7,433 nucleotides of DNA from Thermoanaerobaculia bacterium (GTDB lineage Bacteria; Acidobacteriota; Thermoanaerobaculia; UBA5066), in contig JAGOBQ010000210.1 of NCBI GenBank assembly GCA_017999215.1, forward strand, positions 1 to 7,433, in the 5' to 3' direction. The notes under the pieces were generated by a model. It worked only from the letters and a program-made list of their open reading frames with translations. It was not told where the DNA came from and did no database searches. Position 1 is the first letter of the stretch, and each line of letters starts with the position of its first letter. A program made the position numbers and the translations under genes. Below, one piece after another: positions 1 through 6,381 of the stretch.

Positions 1-1143
1 GGCGCCGCCCGACTTCGCGGCCGTCTGGGGCTCGCGGATGGCGTCGCGCCAGTCCGAGAGCCTGTAGGCCGAGCGCCCCCCGGCGAGCCGGCCGTGGAAG
101 AGGGCCGGGTCGCGGCGGGCCGCCTCGCGCGCCGACTCGCGCGCCGATCGGAGCTCGTTGGCCTCGACGAGGGCAATCGCCTTCAGAGCGGGGAGGATCG
201 CCTGCCGCGGGGCGAGGCGGGCCGCTTCGTCGAACTTCGCCGCCGCGCCGCGGGCGTCCTTCTTCGCGAGGAGCTTCTCGCCTTCGTCCATCAGCCTGAA
301 GGCGGGGGCTTCCGCCTTGAGCGTCCGGGTCGAGGCCGTGAAGGCCTCGGCCCGCGCAGGCCGGCCGAGGTGCTCCGGGTACTTCTCCGCGGAGCGCCGG
401 CGGGCCGTCTCGATCCGCTCCGAGGTCAGCGGGTGGCTCTGGAGCATCGCCTCGAGCTTCGACGGCTCCCTGTCGTGCCCCGACTTCAGGATCTCCATCG
501 ACTCGACGAACCCCTTCGGGTTGTAGCCGGCGCGGGCCATGTACTCCATCCCGAGCTCGTCGCTCTGGCGCTCGTGGTCGCGCGAGTAGCGGAGGAGGAC
601 GAGCTGCCCGCCGATGCCGGCCGCGGCCATGATGAGCGGCGCGCCCCGGACCTCCTCCGCTTCCAGGATCATCCCGCCGATGCCGAGGAGGCCGCCGATC
701 AGCATCTGCTTCGTGTACTGCTGCGCGCCGTGTCGCGCCGTCACGTGCCCGATCTCGTGCCCGACGACGCCCGCGAGCTGGTCCTCGGTCGTCATCCGGG
801 ACAGGAGCCCCCGCGTGATGCAGATCTTCCCGCCCGGCAGGGCGAACGCGTTGTCGTAGTTCGCGTTGACGACCGTGAACTCGTAGTCGAGCGCGGGCCG
901 GTGCGAGACCTTCGCGAGGCCCTCCCCGACTCCGTCGAGGAACTTCTGGAGGCCCGGGTCGTTGACCGGCCCGTACGACTCCTGGATGAGCGGGCCGTAG
1001 GCCTGGGCGCCCAGGGCCTTCTCCTCCTCCTCTCCCAGAAGAGAGAGCTGCGACTTCCCGGTGACGGGGTTCGTCACGCAGGCCACCCCGAAGGCGGCCG
1101 CGACGAGAGCGGCGGCGATGCGGCGGGCAAGGACGTTCTTCAT
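1..1143 (-). CDS. M48-family zinc metallopeptidase lipoprotein with C-terminal TPR-like region (3' end outside window)
   Basis: Predicted envelope zinc endopeptidase of family M48 (the Ste24/HtpX/LoiP/BepA group), probably acting in protein quality control outside the cytoplasm. 381 codons are visible and the frame is still open at the window edge. The ATG at 1143 gives a basic N-terminus (MKNVLARR), a hydrophobic stretch and Cys22, followed by TNPVTGK, a sequence typical of M48 lipoproteins. The lipobox (GVAC) is not canonical. The zinc site is HEIGH at residues 129-133 (His129, Glu130, His133), with the third ligand probably Glu191 in YSRDHERQSDELG. A conserved SHPLTSERI lies at 236-244. 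Residues 147-185 contain two hydrophobic stretches flanking a short acidic segment. From about 282 the chain is Ala-rich, helical and TPR-like (GEKLLAKKDARGAAAKFDEA). The gene lies 118 bp downstream of pta, separated by hairpins, so it is probably a separate unit. No strong ribosome binding site is visible. The family call is secure; the substrate is unknown. Confidence 0.93.
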   Translation of the reverse strand, partial: MKNVLARRIAAALVAAAFGVACVTNPVTGKSQLSLLGEEEEKALGAQAYGPLIQESYGPVNDPGLQKFLDGVGEGLAKVSHRPALDYEFTVVNANYDNAFALPGGKICITRGLLSRMTTEDQLAGVVGHEIGHVTARHGAQQYTKQMLIGGLLGIGGMILEAEEVRGAPLIMAAAGIGGQLVLLRYSRDHERQSDELGMEYMARAGYNPKGFVESMEILKSGHDREPSKLEAMLQSHPLTSERIETARRRSAEKYPEHLGRPARAEAFTASTRTLKAEAPAFRLMDEGEKLLAKKDARGAAAKFDEAARLAPRQAILPALKAIALVEANELRSARESAREAARRDPALFHGRLAGGRSAYRLSDWRDAIREPQTAAKSGGA

Positions 1144-1181
1144 GTCCGGATCTTGCCCTGTCCGAGGGAGATCGTGAAGGG

Positions 1182-1196
1182 GCCGGGCAGCCCGGC
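1182..1196 (-). other. Small GC hairpin between pta and the M48 gene
   Basis: GCCGGG and CCCGGC flank a 3-nt loop, giving a perfect 6-bp stem. On the minus strand it is followed by CCCCTTC. It may add to termination after pta or sit in the leader of the protease gene. It is short enough in this GC-rich DNA to have arisen by chance. Confidence 0.3.
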
Positions 1197-1212
1197 GTGT
1201 CCCGAGGAGAGA

Positions 1213-1251
1213 CGGAGGGCCGCGCACGCTCGCGGCGCGCGCGGCCCTCCG
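1213..1251 (-). terminator. Strong GC hairpin just after pta, terminator-like
   Basis: A perfect 13-bp inverted repeat (CGGAGGGCCGCGC against GCGCGGCCCTCCG) with a 13-nt loop begins about 10 nt past the pta stop codon. The position suits the 3' end of the ackA-pta transcript. The downstream strand is pyrimidine-rich (TCTCTCCTC) but has no run of T, so it is not a classic intrinsic terminator. It could instead stabilise the 3' end after Rho-dependent termination. Confidence 0.6.
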
Positions 1252-1261
1252 GAAGGCTGCG

Positions 1262-3427
1262 TCAGCCCTTCGCCGCGCGGGCGCGCGCCGCCTGCTGCGC
1301 CTGGATCGCCGTGAGGTTGATCGTGAAGACGATGTCCTCGACGAGGCAGCCGCGGGAGAGGTCGTTCACCGGCTTGGCGAGGCCCTGGAGCATCGGGCCG
1401 ATCGAGACGACGTTCGCCGAGCGCTGGACCGCCTTGTAGGTGACGTTGCCGGTGTTCAGATCGGGGAAGATGAGGACCGTCGCCTTCCCGGCGACGTCCG
1501 ACTTCGGCGCCTTCAGCCGCGCGACGTCGGGCATGACGGCCGCGTCGTACTGGAGCGGCCCGTCGAGCGCGAGCTCGGGGCGGAGCTCCTTCGCGATCCG
1601 CGTCGCCTCCTTCACCTTCTCGACGTCCTCGCCCGTCCCGCTCGTCCCGGTCGAGTACGAGAGCATCGCGACGCGCGCCGGGACGCCGAAGGCCAGCGCC
1701 GAGTCGGCGCTCTGGATCGCGATGTCGGCCAGCTCGGCCGCCGTCGGGTTCGGGTTGACGGCGCAGTCGCCGAAGACGAGGACCTGGTCGGGCAGGCACA
1801 TGAAGAAGATGCTCGACACGAGGTTGCAGCCGGGGACCGTCTTGATGATCTGGAGGGCGGGCCGGATCGTGTGGGCCGTCGTGTGGACGGCGCCCGAGAC
1901 GAGGCCGTCGGCCTCGTCGAGCGCCATCATCATCGTTCCGACCATGATCGCGTCCTGGAGCTCCAGCTCGGCCCGCTCCGGGGTCATCCCCTTCGCCTTG
2001 CGCCTCTCGACGAGCGGGGCGACGTAGCGGTGGGCGACGGAGCCGGGGTTCACGATCTCGACGGAGTCGGGGAGGGTCACCCCCTGGCGCCCGGCGACGT
2101 CGCGCACCTCGTCGGGGTTTCCGAGGAGGACGCACCTCGCGATGCCGCGCGCCGCGACGATGGAGGCGGCCGCGACGGTCCGCGGCTCCGCCCCCTCGGG
2201 GAGGACGATCCGCTTCACGTCGGCCTTCGCCGTCTCGACGAGGCGGTGGCGGAACGCGGGAGGCGAGAGACGCGGGACGCGCGCCGGCTTCGCGAAGGCG
2301 CGGGCCCAGCCGAGCTCGACGTGGTCGGCCACGAAGCTCATCGTCCGTTCCACGCGGTCGGCGTCGTCGATCGGGATCGTCGGGTTCATCGAGGCGACCT
2401 GCGCCGCGGTGCGATAGCTCGAAGCCTTGACCTGGAGGAGCGGGAGGCCCGCGTCGAAGACCTTCCGGCAGAGGTCGAGGACCCCCCGGTCGGGACCGAG
2501 CCCGCCCGTGAGGACGACGCCCGCGAGCGGCGTGCCGCTCTGGACCGTCATGGCGGCCGCGAGCAGGATGTCGCTTCGGTCGCCGGGCGTCAGGACGAGC
2601 GTCCCCGGCTTCATCGCCTTCATGGCGTTCGGGACGGTCATCGCGCAGATCGCGACGTCCCTCACGCGGCGGGTCACCGCGTCGCCCGTGTAGAGGAACT
2701 GGGCCCGGAGGGCGTCGCCGATGTCCTTCACGCGCGGGGACATCAGGTCCGCGTTGCACGGGACGATCGCGATCGGCCGAATCCCCTCGGCCTCGAGCGC
2801 GGCGCGGTGCTCCTTCAGGCACTCTTCCGAGAGCCCCTGCGGCGAGCAGGCGCCGCAGCCGCCGGCGCTCGGGCCGAAGGAGTCGGCGTCCACGTCCGCG
2901 GGCGCTCCCTTGCGGTCGCAGACGCGGTTCAGGATCGCGCCGACGGTCCGGCCCTCGGAGAAGGCGCCGTAACCGCGCGCGGCGATCGCGACCGTCTCGG
3001 CGACCTCGGCCGCCGTCTGGTCGGACGGGGCCGCGACGAGGACGAGCTCGGCGTCGAGCGCCTTGAGCATGAGCGCGTTCACGCGGGCCGAGTGGACCAT
3101 CCCCATCTCGGGGTGCATCCCCTGGACGATGAGGACGTCGACGTCCTCGCCCGCCTCGTTGGCGATGGCGACGACGCGCTCCATGAGCGTCTGGTCGTCG
3201 CCGTCGGCGAGGAGGCCCTCCGCCTCCGCGCGCGGCACCGCCGGCGGGATCGCGAAGTGGGCGCCGAGGGAGAGGAGCGGGATCGTGTGGTCCGGATCGC
3301 GGTTCGCGACGGGCTTGGCGAAGGCGACGCGGATCCCCTCGCGGTCGAGGGCGCGGACGATCCCGAGGCAGGCGGTCGTCAGGCCGACGCCGCGGCCGGC
3401 GGGGGCGACGAGGACGGTCGTGCGCAT
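1262..3427 (-). CDS. pta: Phosphate acetyltransferase, full-length three-domain type
   Basis: Cytoplasmic enzyme that interconverts acetyl-CoA plus phosphate with acetyl phosphate plus CoA. It is the partner of acetate kinase, encoded immediately upstream. The 721 residues match the long E. coli form (about 714 aa). An N-terminal P-loop-like domain begins MRTTVLVAPAGRGVGLTT, where the Walker A lysine is absent, as in E. coli. A DRTGG-type domain spans about 225-335, with PGDRSDILLA at 281-290. The catalytic PTA_PTB domain runs from about 390 to 715. Ser691, Arg692 and Asp698 in DLSRGCLVED match in spacing Ser309, Arg310 and Asp316 of Methanosarcina thermophila Pta. The frame stays open far upstream, so the start rests on homology and on the ribosome binding site before ATG 3427. 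A linker at 170-203 carries a cysteine cluster (Cys170, 191, 194, 203). The 23-bp gap to ackA indicates one operon. Confidence 0.98.
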   Translation of the reverse strand: MRTTVLVAPAGRGVGLTTACLGIVRALDREGIRVAFAKPVANRDPDHTIPLLSLGAHFAIPPAVPRAEAEGLLADGDDQTLMERVVAIANEAGEDVDVLIVQGMHPEMGMVHSARVNALMLKALDAELVLVAAPSDQTAAEVAETVAIAARGYGAFSEGRTVGAILNRVCDRKGAPADVDADSFGPSAGGCGACSPQGLSEECLKEHRAALEAEGIRPIAIVPCNADLMSPRVKDIGDALRAQFLYTGDAVTRRVRDVAICAMTVPNAMKAMKPGTLVLTPGDRSDILLAAAMTVQSGTPLAGVVLTGGLGPDRGVLDLCRKVFDAGLPLLQVKASSYRTAAQVASMNPTIPIDDADRVERTMSFVADHVELGWARAFAKPARVPRLSPPAFRHRLVETAKADVKRIVLPEGAEPRTVAAASIVAARGIARCVLLGNPDEVRDVAGRQGVTLPDSVEIVNPGSVAHRYVAPLVERRKAKGMTPERAELELQDAIMVGTMMMALDEADGLVSGAVHTTAHTIRPALQIIKTVPGCNLVSSIFFMCLPDQVLVFGDCAVNPNPTAAELADIAIQSADSALAFGVPARVAMLSYSTGTSGTGEDVEKVKEATRIAKELRPELALDGPLQYDAAVMPDVARLKAPKSDVAGKATVLIFPDLNTGNVTYKAVQRSANVVSIGPMLQGLAKPVNDLSRGCLVEDIVFTINLTAIQAQQAARARAAKG

Positions 3428-3433
3428 GTTCGG

Positions 3434-3443
3434 TCCTTCCCTT
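3434..3443 (-). promoter_or_regulatory. pta ribosome binding site
   Basis: AAGGGAAGGA on the minus strand ends 6 nt before ATG 3427. The pta reading frame has no stop for more than 1.2 kb upstream, through ackA. This purine tract, together with the match to Pta N-termini, therefore fixes the start and rules out a giant ackA-spanning protein. Confidence 0.8.
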
Positions 3444-3450
3444 CGGCGCG

Positions 3451-4635
3451 TCAGGCGCCGCGCGCGATCTGCGCGGAGTCCTGCGCGATCATCAGCTCCT
3501 CGTTCGTCGGGACGACGAGGGCCTGCGGTCTCGTTCCGTTCGTGATCCGGCCGTGCTGCGCGCGGCCGTGCGTGGCATTCGCCGCCGGGTCGAGCGCGAG
3601 GCCGAGGAACCCGAGGCGGGCGATCGTCATCTCGCGGACCGTCGTCGAGTTCTCCCCGATGCCGCCCGTGAAGACGAGGGCGTCGAGGCGGCCGAGCGGG
3701 ACGACGAGCGCGGCGATCGTCTTCGCGAGGACGTAGCAGAAGAGGTCGAGCGCGAGCCTGGCCCTCTCGTTCCCCTCGGAGGCGGCTCCCTCCACCGTCC
3801 GCATGTCGTTCGAGAGCCCGGAGACCCCGAGGAGCCCCGACTTCTTGTTCAGGGCGTCGAGGACCTCCTTCGCGCTCTTTCCCGTCGCGTCCGCGACGTG
3901 GCCGACGATCGCCGGGTCGATCGAGCCGCAGCGGGTCCCCATCATCAGACCCTCGAGCGGCGTCAGCCCCATCGTCGTGTCGACGCTCTTCCCGTTCCGG
4001 ATCGCTGCGGCGGAGCAGCCGTTGCCGAGGTGGGCCGTGACGATCGCGTGGTCGTCCGCCGAAAGCCCGGCGAGCCGGAGCGCCTCCCGGGCGACGAAGC
4101 GGTGGCTCGTCCCGTGGAAGCCGTAGCGGCGGACGCCGTGCTGCTCGAGCCACTCGTACGGAACCGGGTAGGTGTAGGCGACGGGCGGCATCGTCTGGTG
4201 GAAAGCCGTATCGAAGACGCCGACCTGGAGGAGGTCCGGGAAGAGGCTCTGCGCGATCCGGATCCCGACGAGGTTCGGCGGGTTGTGGAGCGGCCCGAGC
4301 GGGATGCACTCCTCCATCTTCGCGACGACCTCCGGCGTGATCGCCATCGAGCCGGCGAACTTCGAGCCGCCGTGGACGACGCGATGCCCGACGGCGAGGA
4401 GGCCGTCCGCGAGGCCGAGCTCCCGGAGGGCGTCGACGACGCCGTGGAGCGCCTCGTCGTGGAGCGCGCCGGGGATCGGCCGCGTGCTCTTCGTGCCGTT
4501 CCGCTTCACGTCGAGCGAGGCCTCGGGAGACCCGAGCCGCTGCGCGATTCCGGAGACGTGCTCGACGGTCGTGTCGGGGTCGATGACCGCGAACTTGAGG
4601 GACGAGGATCCGCAGTTGAGGACGAGTACGTTCAT
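3451..4635 (-). CDS. ackA: Acetate kinase
   Basis: Cytoplasmic acetate kinase of the ASKHA fold. It interconverts acetyl phosphate plus ADP with acetate plus ATP, giving substrate-level phosphorylation in fermentation or overflow, or acetate activation in reverse. Its 394 residues are normal for the family. The start at ATG 4635 places the signature MNVLVLNCGSSSLKF at the N-terminus. A longer frame upstream adds only 25 non-homologous residues. Active-site residues line up with Methanosarcina thermophila AckA: Asn7, Arg85 (HRVVHGG), Asp142 (FDTAFH), His174 (YGFHGTSH), Arg235 (GTRCGSIDP) and Glu379 (TNEELMIA). The glycine-rich HLGNGCS (202-208) and FTGGIGENS (322-330) are phosphate/nucleotide-binding loops. 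A purine-rich Shine-Dalgarno (GAAGAAGG) immediately precedes the ATG. It is the first gene of ackA-pta, 23 bp before pta. No sign of damage or transfer. Confidence 0.98.
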   Translation of the reverse strand: MNVLVLNCGSSSLKFAVIDPDTTVEHVSGIAQRLGSPEASLDVKRNGTKSTRPIPGALHDEALHGVVDALRELGLADGLLAVGHRVVHGGSKFAGSMAITPEVVAKMEECIPLGPLHNPPNLVGIRIAQSLFPDLLQVGVFDTAFHQTMPPVAYTYPVPYEWLEQHGVRRYGFHGTSHRFVAREALRLAGLSADDHAIVTAHLGNGCSAAAIRNGKSVDTTMGLTPLEGLMMGTRCGSIDPAIVGHVADATGKSAKEVLDALNKKSGLLGVSGLSNDMRTVEGAASEGNERARLALDLFCYVLAKTIAALVVPLGRLDALVFTGGIGENSTTVREMTIARLGFLGLALDPAANATHGRAQHGRITNGTRPQALVVPTNEELMIAQDSAQIARGA

Positions 4636-4649
4636 GCCCTTCTTCCCGT

Positions 4650-4689
4650 GCCGGCCGTGCCCGGCCGGCGGCGGGAGAACGTCTCCCGC
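4650..4689 (-). promoter_or_regulatory. Tandem hairpins in the ackA 5' leader
   Basis: Two adjacent perfect inverted repeats lie just upstream of the ackA ribosome binding site. GCCGGCC (4650-4656) pairs with GGCCGGC (4663-4669) around a 6-nt loop. GCGGGAGA (4671-4678) pairs with TCTCCCGC (4682-4689) around a 3-nt loop. If transcribed they would fold in the leader within about 50 nt of the start codon and could influence translation or mRNA stability. The 3-nt-loop repeat could equally be a protein-binding palindrome. No known riboswitch is recognised. Confidence 0.45.
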
Positions 4690-4803
4690 GCATCCTTCCG
4701 AGCGGCGCACCGGCGTGTCGTTTCGCTTCTGATGCCGGACTCCGATGCCGTCTCCCGGCGCCCGCCGGAAACGTCTCCGGGGCGCCCGCGAGGCAAGCGG
4801 GGC

Positions 4804-4809
4804 ATCATA
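4804..4809 (-). promoter_or_regulatory. Possible -10 element for ackA-pta
   Basis: TATGAT on the minus strand matches the TATAAT consensus at five of six positions and lies in a small AT-rich spot of otherwise very GC-rich DNA. No good -35 hexamer lies 16-19 bp upstream, so an activator or a weak promoter would be needed. It would give an ackA leader of roughly 160 nt. Confidence 0.3.
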
Positions 4810-4926
4810 ACGCCCGAAGGGGCTCTCGAGCCGTGACGCCCGTCCCGCGGATCTCCGTCGCGACTCGGTTCCAACTTCGCGGCGCCGCGCCGGGAACCTT
4901 CCCGCCTGCGGAGGGTCTCATCGGGC

Positions 4927-4932
4927 GGAGGA
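4927..4932 (+). promoter_or_regulatory. Shine-Dalgarno that fixes the start of the secreted-protein gene
   Basis: GGAGGA lies 5 nt before ATG 4938. It favours this start over the in-frame ATG at 4833, which would add 35 residues in front of the signal peptide. Confidence 0.8.
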
Positions 4933-4937
4933 CGCCG

Positions 4938-5747
4938 ATGAGAACCCGCACCGCCGCCGCGCTCGCCCTGGCCTTCGCCGTTTCGCTTCCCGTCGCCGCC
5001 GCCACCCGCGGCGGCTACGAGCTCTCCGTCCTCGTCGACGGCTCGGAGCGGCCCGAGCTCCGGAAGGGCGGCACCGTCTACGTCGAGGCGCTGAAGGGGC
5101 GCGAGTACGCGCTGCGCGTCACGAACCCGCTCGGCGTCCGCGTCGGGGTCGCGCTCGCCGTCGACGGTCTCAACACGATCGACGCCACGCACCGCGACGC
5201 CGCCTCGGCCGTGAAATGGGTCCTCGAGCCGTACCAGACGATCGTCCTCGAGGGTTGGCAGGTCAGCTCCTCGGACGCCCGCCGCTTCGTCTTCACCGGC
5301 GAGCGCGGCTCCTACGGCGCCGCTCTCGGGAAGACGGAGGACCTCGGGGTGATCGAGGCGGTCTTCTTTCCGGAGAAAGTCCGCCGGCCTGCCCCCGTGT
5401 CGCCGATGGCCTGCGACGGGCGGGACTCCTCCCGGCAGTCGGCCGGCGCGCCTCCGGCGCCGCGGTCGAAGGGCGAAGGGGCCGGCGGCCGCGCGGAGGC
5501 CGAGAAGTCCGCGGCCTCGGCCCTCTCCGACGAGTACGCCGCGACCGGAATGGGCGATCGGACGCGCCACGAGGTGGCCCGCGTCGACCTCGACCTCGAG
5601 AGGACTCCCGCGGCCCGCATCCGGATCCGCTACGAGTTCCGCCCGCAGCTCGTCCGCCTCGGCCTCCTCCCGCCCGAAGGGGACCGCCTCGCCCGTCGCG
5701 AACGAGCCCGTGGTTTCGACCGCTACTGCCCCGAACCGGATCGCTGA
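4938..5747 (+). CDS. Secreted conserved protein of unknown function
   Basis: 269 residues; I recognise no named family with certainty. Residues 1-22 form a Sec-type signal peptide (MRTRTAAALALAFAVSLPVAAA) with a likely AxA cleavage. Residues 24-145 look like an all-beta domain: hydrophilic and hydrophobic strands alternate around VYVEALKGREYALRVTNP and VDGLNTIDA. It goes on with WVLEPYQTIVLEGWQ and a GKTEDLGVIEAVFF ending. Residues 150-195 form a Pro/Ala/Ser/Gly-rich, probably disordered linker with Cys159. A C-terminal segment, 196-262, holds EYAATGMGDRTRHEV and RIRIRYEFRPQLVRLGLLP, which I associate with similar uncharacterised envelope proteins. No lipobox or transmembrane anchor is seen, so a periplasmic or exported location is likely. 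It stands alone between a divergent ackA and a terminator-like hairpin. The role is unknown. Confidence 0.85.
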   Translation: MRTRTAAALALAFAVSLPVAAATRGGYELSVLVDGSERPELRKGGTVYVEALKGREYALRVTNPLGVRVGVALAVDGLNTIDATHRDAASAVKWVLEPYQTIVLEGWQVSSSDARRFVFTGERGSYGAALGKTEDLGVIEAVFFPEKVRRPAPVSPMACDGRDSSRQSAGAPPAPRSKGEGAGGRAEAEKSAASALSDEYAATGMGDRTRHEVARVDLDLERTPAARIRIRYEFRPQLVRLGLLPPEGDRLARRERARGFDRYCPEPDR

Positions 5748-5787
5748 GCTCGAAAGCCCGGAATTCGTCCCGCCTCGCCGCCCGCCT

Positions 5788-5813
5788 CGCCCCGGGGTCC
5801 TCGCCCCGGGGCG
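5788..5813 (+). terminator. GC hairpin downstream of the secreted-protein gene
   Basis: CGCCCCGGGG and CCCCGGGGCG form a perfect 10-bp stem with a 6-nt loop, about 40 nt after the stop codon. No T-run follows, so it is terminator-like rather than a classic intrinsic terminator. The same bases also form a tandem direct repeat, CTCGCCCCGGGG, at 5786-5797 and 5800-5811 with a 14-bp period. Confidence 0.5.
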
Positions 5814-5867
5814 CTTCGCGTCCGGACCCGCTACCCGAGCATCGACCGGCATCCCGCCCGTCCGCCC

Positions 5868-5896
5868 TTGACCGAAAATCGCGGCGCAAATATCCT
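5868..5896 (+). promoter_or_regulatory. Sigma-70-type promoter of the rrf2-sulfate uptake operon
   Basis: TTGACC (5868-5873, five of six to the -35 consensus) is followed by an ideal 17-bp spacer and TATCCT (5891-5896, four of six to the -10 consensus). Transcription would begin near 5903, giving a leader of only about 14 nt. The element opens an AT-rich island unlike the rest of the window. Confidence 0.65.
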
Positions 5897-5911
5897 ATTA
5901 ATCCAGTAGGA
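5893..5911 (+). promoter_or_regulatory. Putative Rrf2 operator overlapping -10, start site and Shine-Dalgarno
   Basis: TCCTA (5893-5897) and TAGGA (5907-5911) are perfect inverted arms 9 bp apart. Outward symmetry continues imperfectly (TA before, ATA after). The left arm overlaps the -10 hexamer and the centre covers the expected transcription start. The right arm supplies AGGA, the only visible Shine-Dalgarno for the TTG start at 5917. A bound dimer would block polymerase, so autorepression by the adjacent regulator is the simplest reading. Assignment to this regulator is inferred from position. Confidence 0.6.
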
Positions 5912-5916
5912 ATACT

Positions 5917-6381
5917 TTGAAAGTTTCCCAGCGCGGTCTCTACGCCCTGAAAGCGCTCCTCCACCTGGCGGAACGGTGGGACGGCGGAACCGTGTCGACA
6001 CGCGAGATCGCCGAGCGCGAGGAGATCCCGGAGAGGTTCCTCGAGTCGATCCTCGTCCTCCTGAAGAACGCCCGCATCGTCACGAGCCGGCGGGGACGGG
6101 AAGGGGGCTATCGCCTCCGACGTCCTCCGGCCGAGATCGTCGTCGGCGACGTCGTCCGGCTCGTCGACGGCCCGCTCGCGCCTTTCGGCGACGCCGTCGA
6201 GCTCGCCCGGCTCGTCGAATCCGAGCCCCGGCACGCCGGCCTCTTCGAGCTCTTCCTCGACCTGAGGAACGCCGCCTCCGCGATCCTCGACCACACGACT
6301 CTCGCCGACCTCCTCGAGCGCGACCGGAGGATCCTCGTCGCGCGCGCCGAGAGGGCCCCCGGCGCGAAGGTGAAGCAGTGA
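5917..6381 (+). CDS. Rrf2-family transcriptional regulator, cysteine-free (CymR-like class)
   Basis: 154-residue winged-helix DNA-binding protein, a normal Rrf2 length. The N-terminus MKVSQRGLYALKALLHLAE is the family hallmark. The helix-turn-helix spans about 28-55 (TREIAEREEIPERFLESILVLLK) and the wing is RRGREGGYRL at 58-67. A dimerisation helix follows at about 108-138. The start is TTG 5917: an in-frame TAA lies at 5899-5901 and no other start codon comes between. There is no cysteine at all, so it cannot carry the Cys-ligated Fe-S cluster of IscR, NsrR or RsrR. This fits members such as CymR that act through a partner or small-molecule signal. Its stop overlaps the start of a sulfate-binding protein gene (GTGA), so control of sulfur uptake is likely, and the palindrome at its promoter suggests autoregulation. 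The family call is firm; the signal and targets are inferred. Confidence 0.93.
   Translation: MKVSQRGLYALKALLHLAERWDGGTVSTREIAEREEIPERFLESILVLLKNARIVTSRRGREGGYRLRRPPAEIVVGDVVRLVDGPLAPFGDAVELARLVESEPRHAGLFELFLDLRNAASAILDHTTLADLLERDRRILVARAERAPGAKVKQ

Larger units (their letters stand above)
4636..4937. other. Divergent intergenic region between ackA and the secreted-protein gene
   Basis: About 300 bp with no convincing gene on either strand; the open frames here lack coding features and family matches. It should hold the ackA promoter (reading left) and the promoter of the secreted-protein gene (reading right). The visible structure is concentrated in 4650-4689 (two hairpins) and 4749-4785 (further GC inverted repeats). 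The heptamer CGTCTCC occurs at 4680, 4749 and 4772 on the plus strand. I see no convincing plus-strand -35/-10 pair. Confidence 0.6.

Noticed and set aside
94..1314. Long plus-strand open frame opposite the M48 protease
   Set aside because: The minus strand carries the HEIGH motif and other M48 signatures here; the plus frame is Arg/Leu-rich and featureless.
1871..3736. Long plus-strand open frame (621 codons) antisense to pta
   Set aside because: Its Arg/Asp/Val-rich composition without domains, and its position exactly opposite a well-identified enzyme, mark it as a GC-bias shadow.
1262..4693. A single 1143-residue minus-strand frame spanning ackA and pta
   Set aside because: Only the part from 3427 onward matches Pta. 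The upstream part is the out-of-frame shadow of ackA, rich in Arg and Pro, and a good ribosome binding site precedes ATG 3427.
3553..4836. Plus-strand open frame (427 codons) opposite ackA
   Set aside because: It is a shadow of ackA, whose active-site residues are all present on the minus strand.
4867..4898. Inverted repeat GGTTCC...GGAACC upstream of the secreted-protein gene
   Set aside because: Six-bp arms with a 20-nt spacer are easily expected by chance, and there is no support from position or extension.
4833..4937. Upstream ATG at 4833 as start of the secreted protein
   Set aside because: It would bury the signal peptide behind 35 residues and lacks a ribosome binding site, whereas ATG 4938 has GGAGGA 5 nt upstream.
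4632..5852. Minus-strand open frame opposite the secreted-protein gene
   Set aside because: The plus strand has a Shine-Dalgarno, a signal peptide and a coherent beta-rich sequence; the minus frame is Arg/Gly/Asp-rich with no motif.
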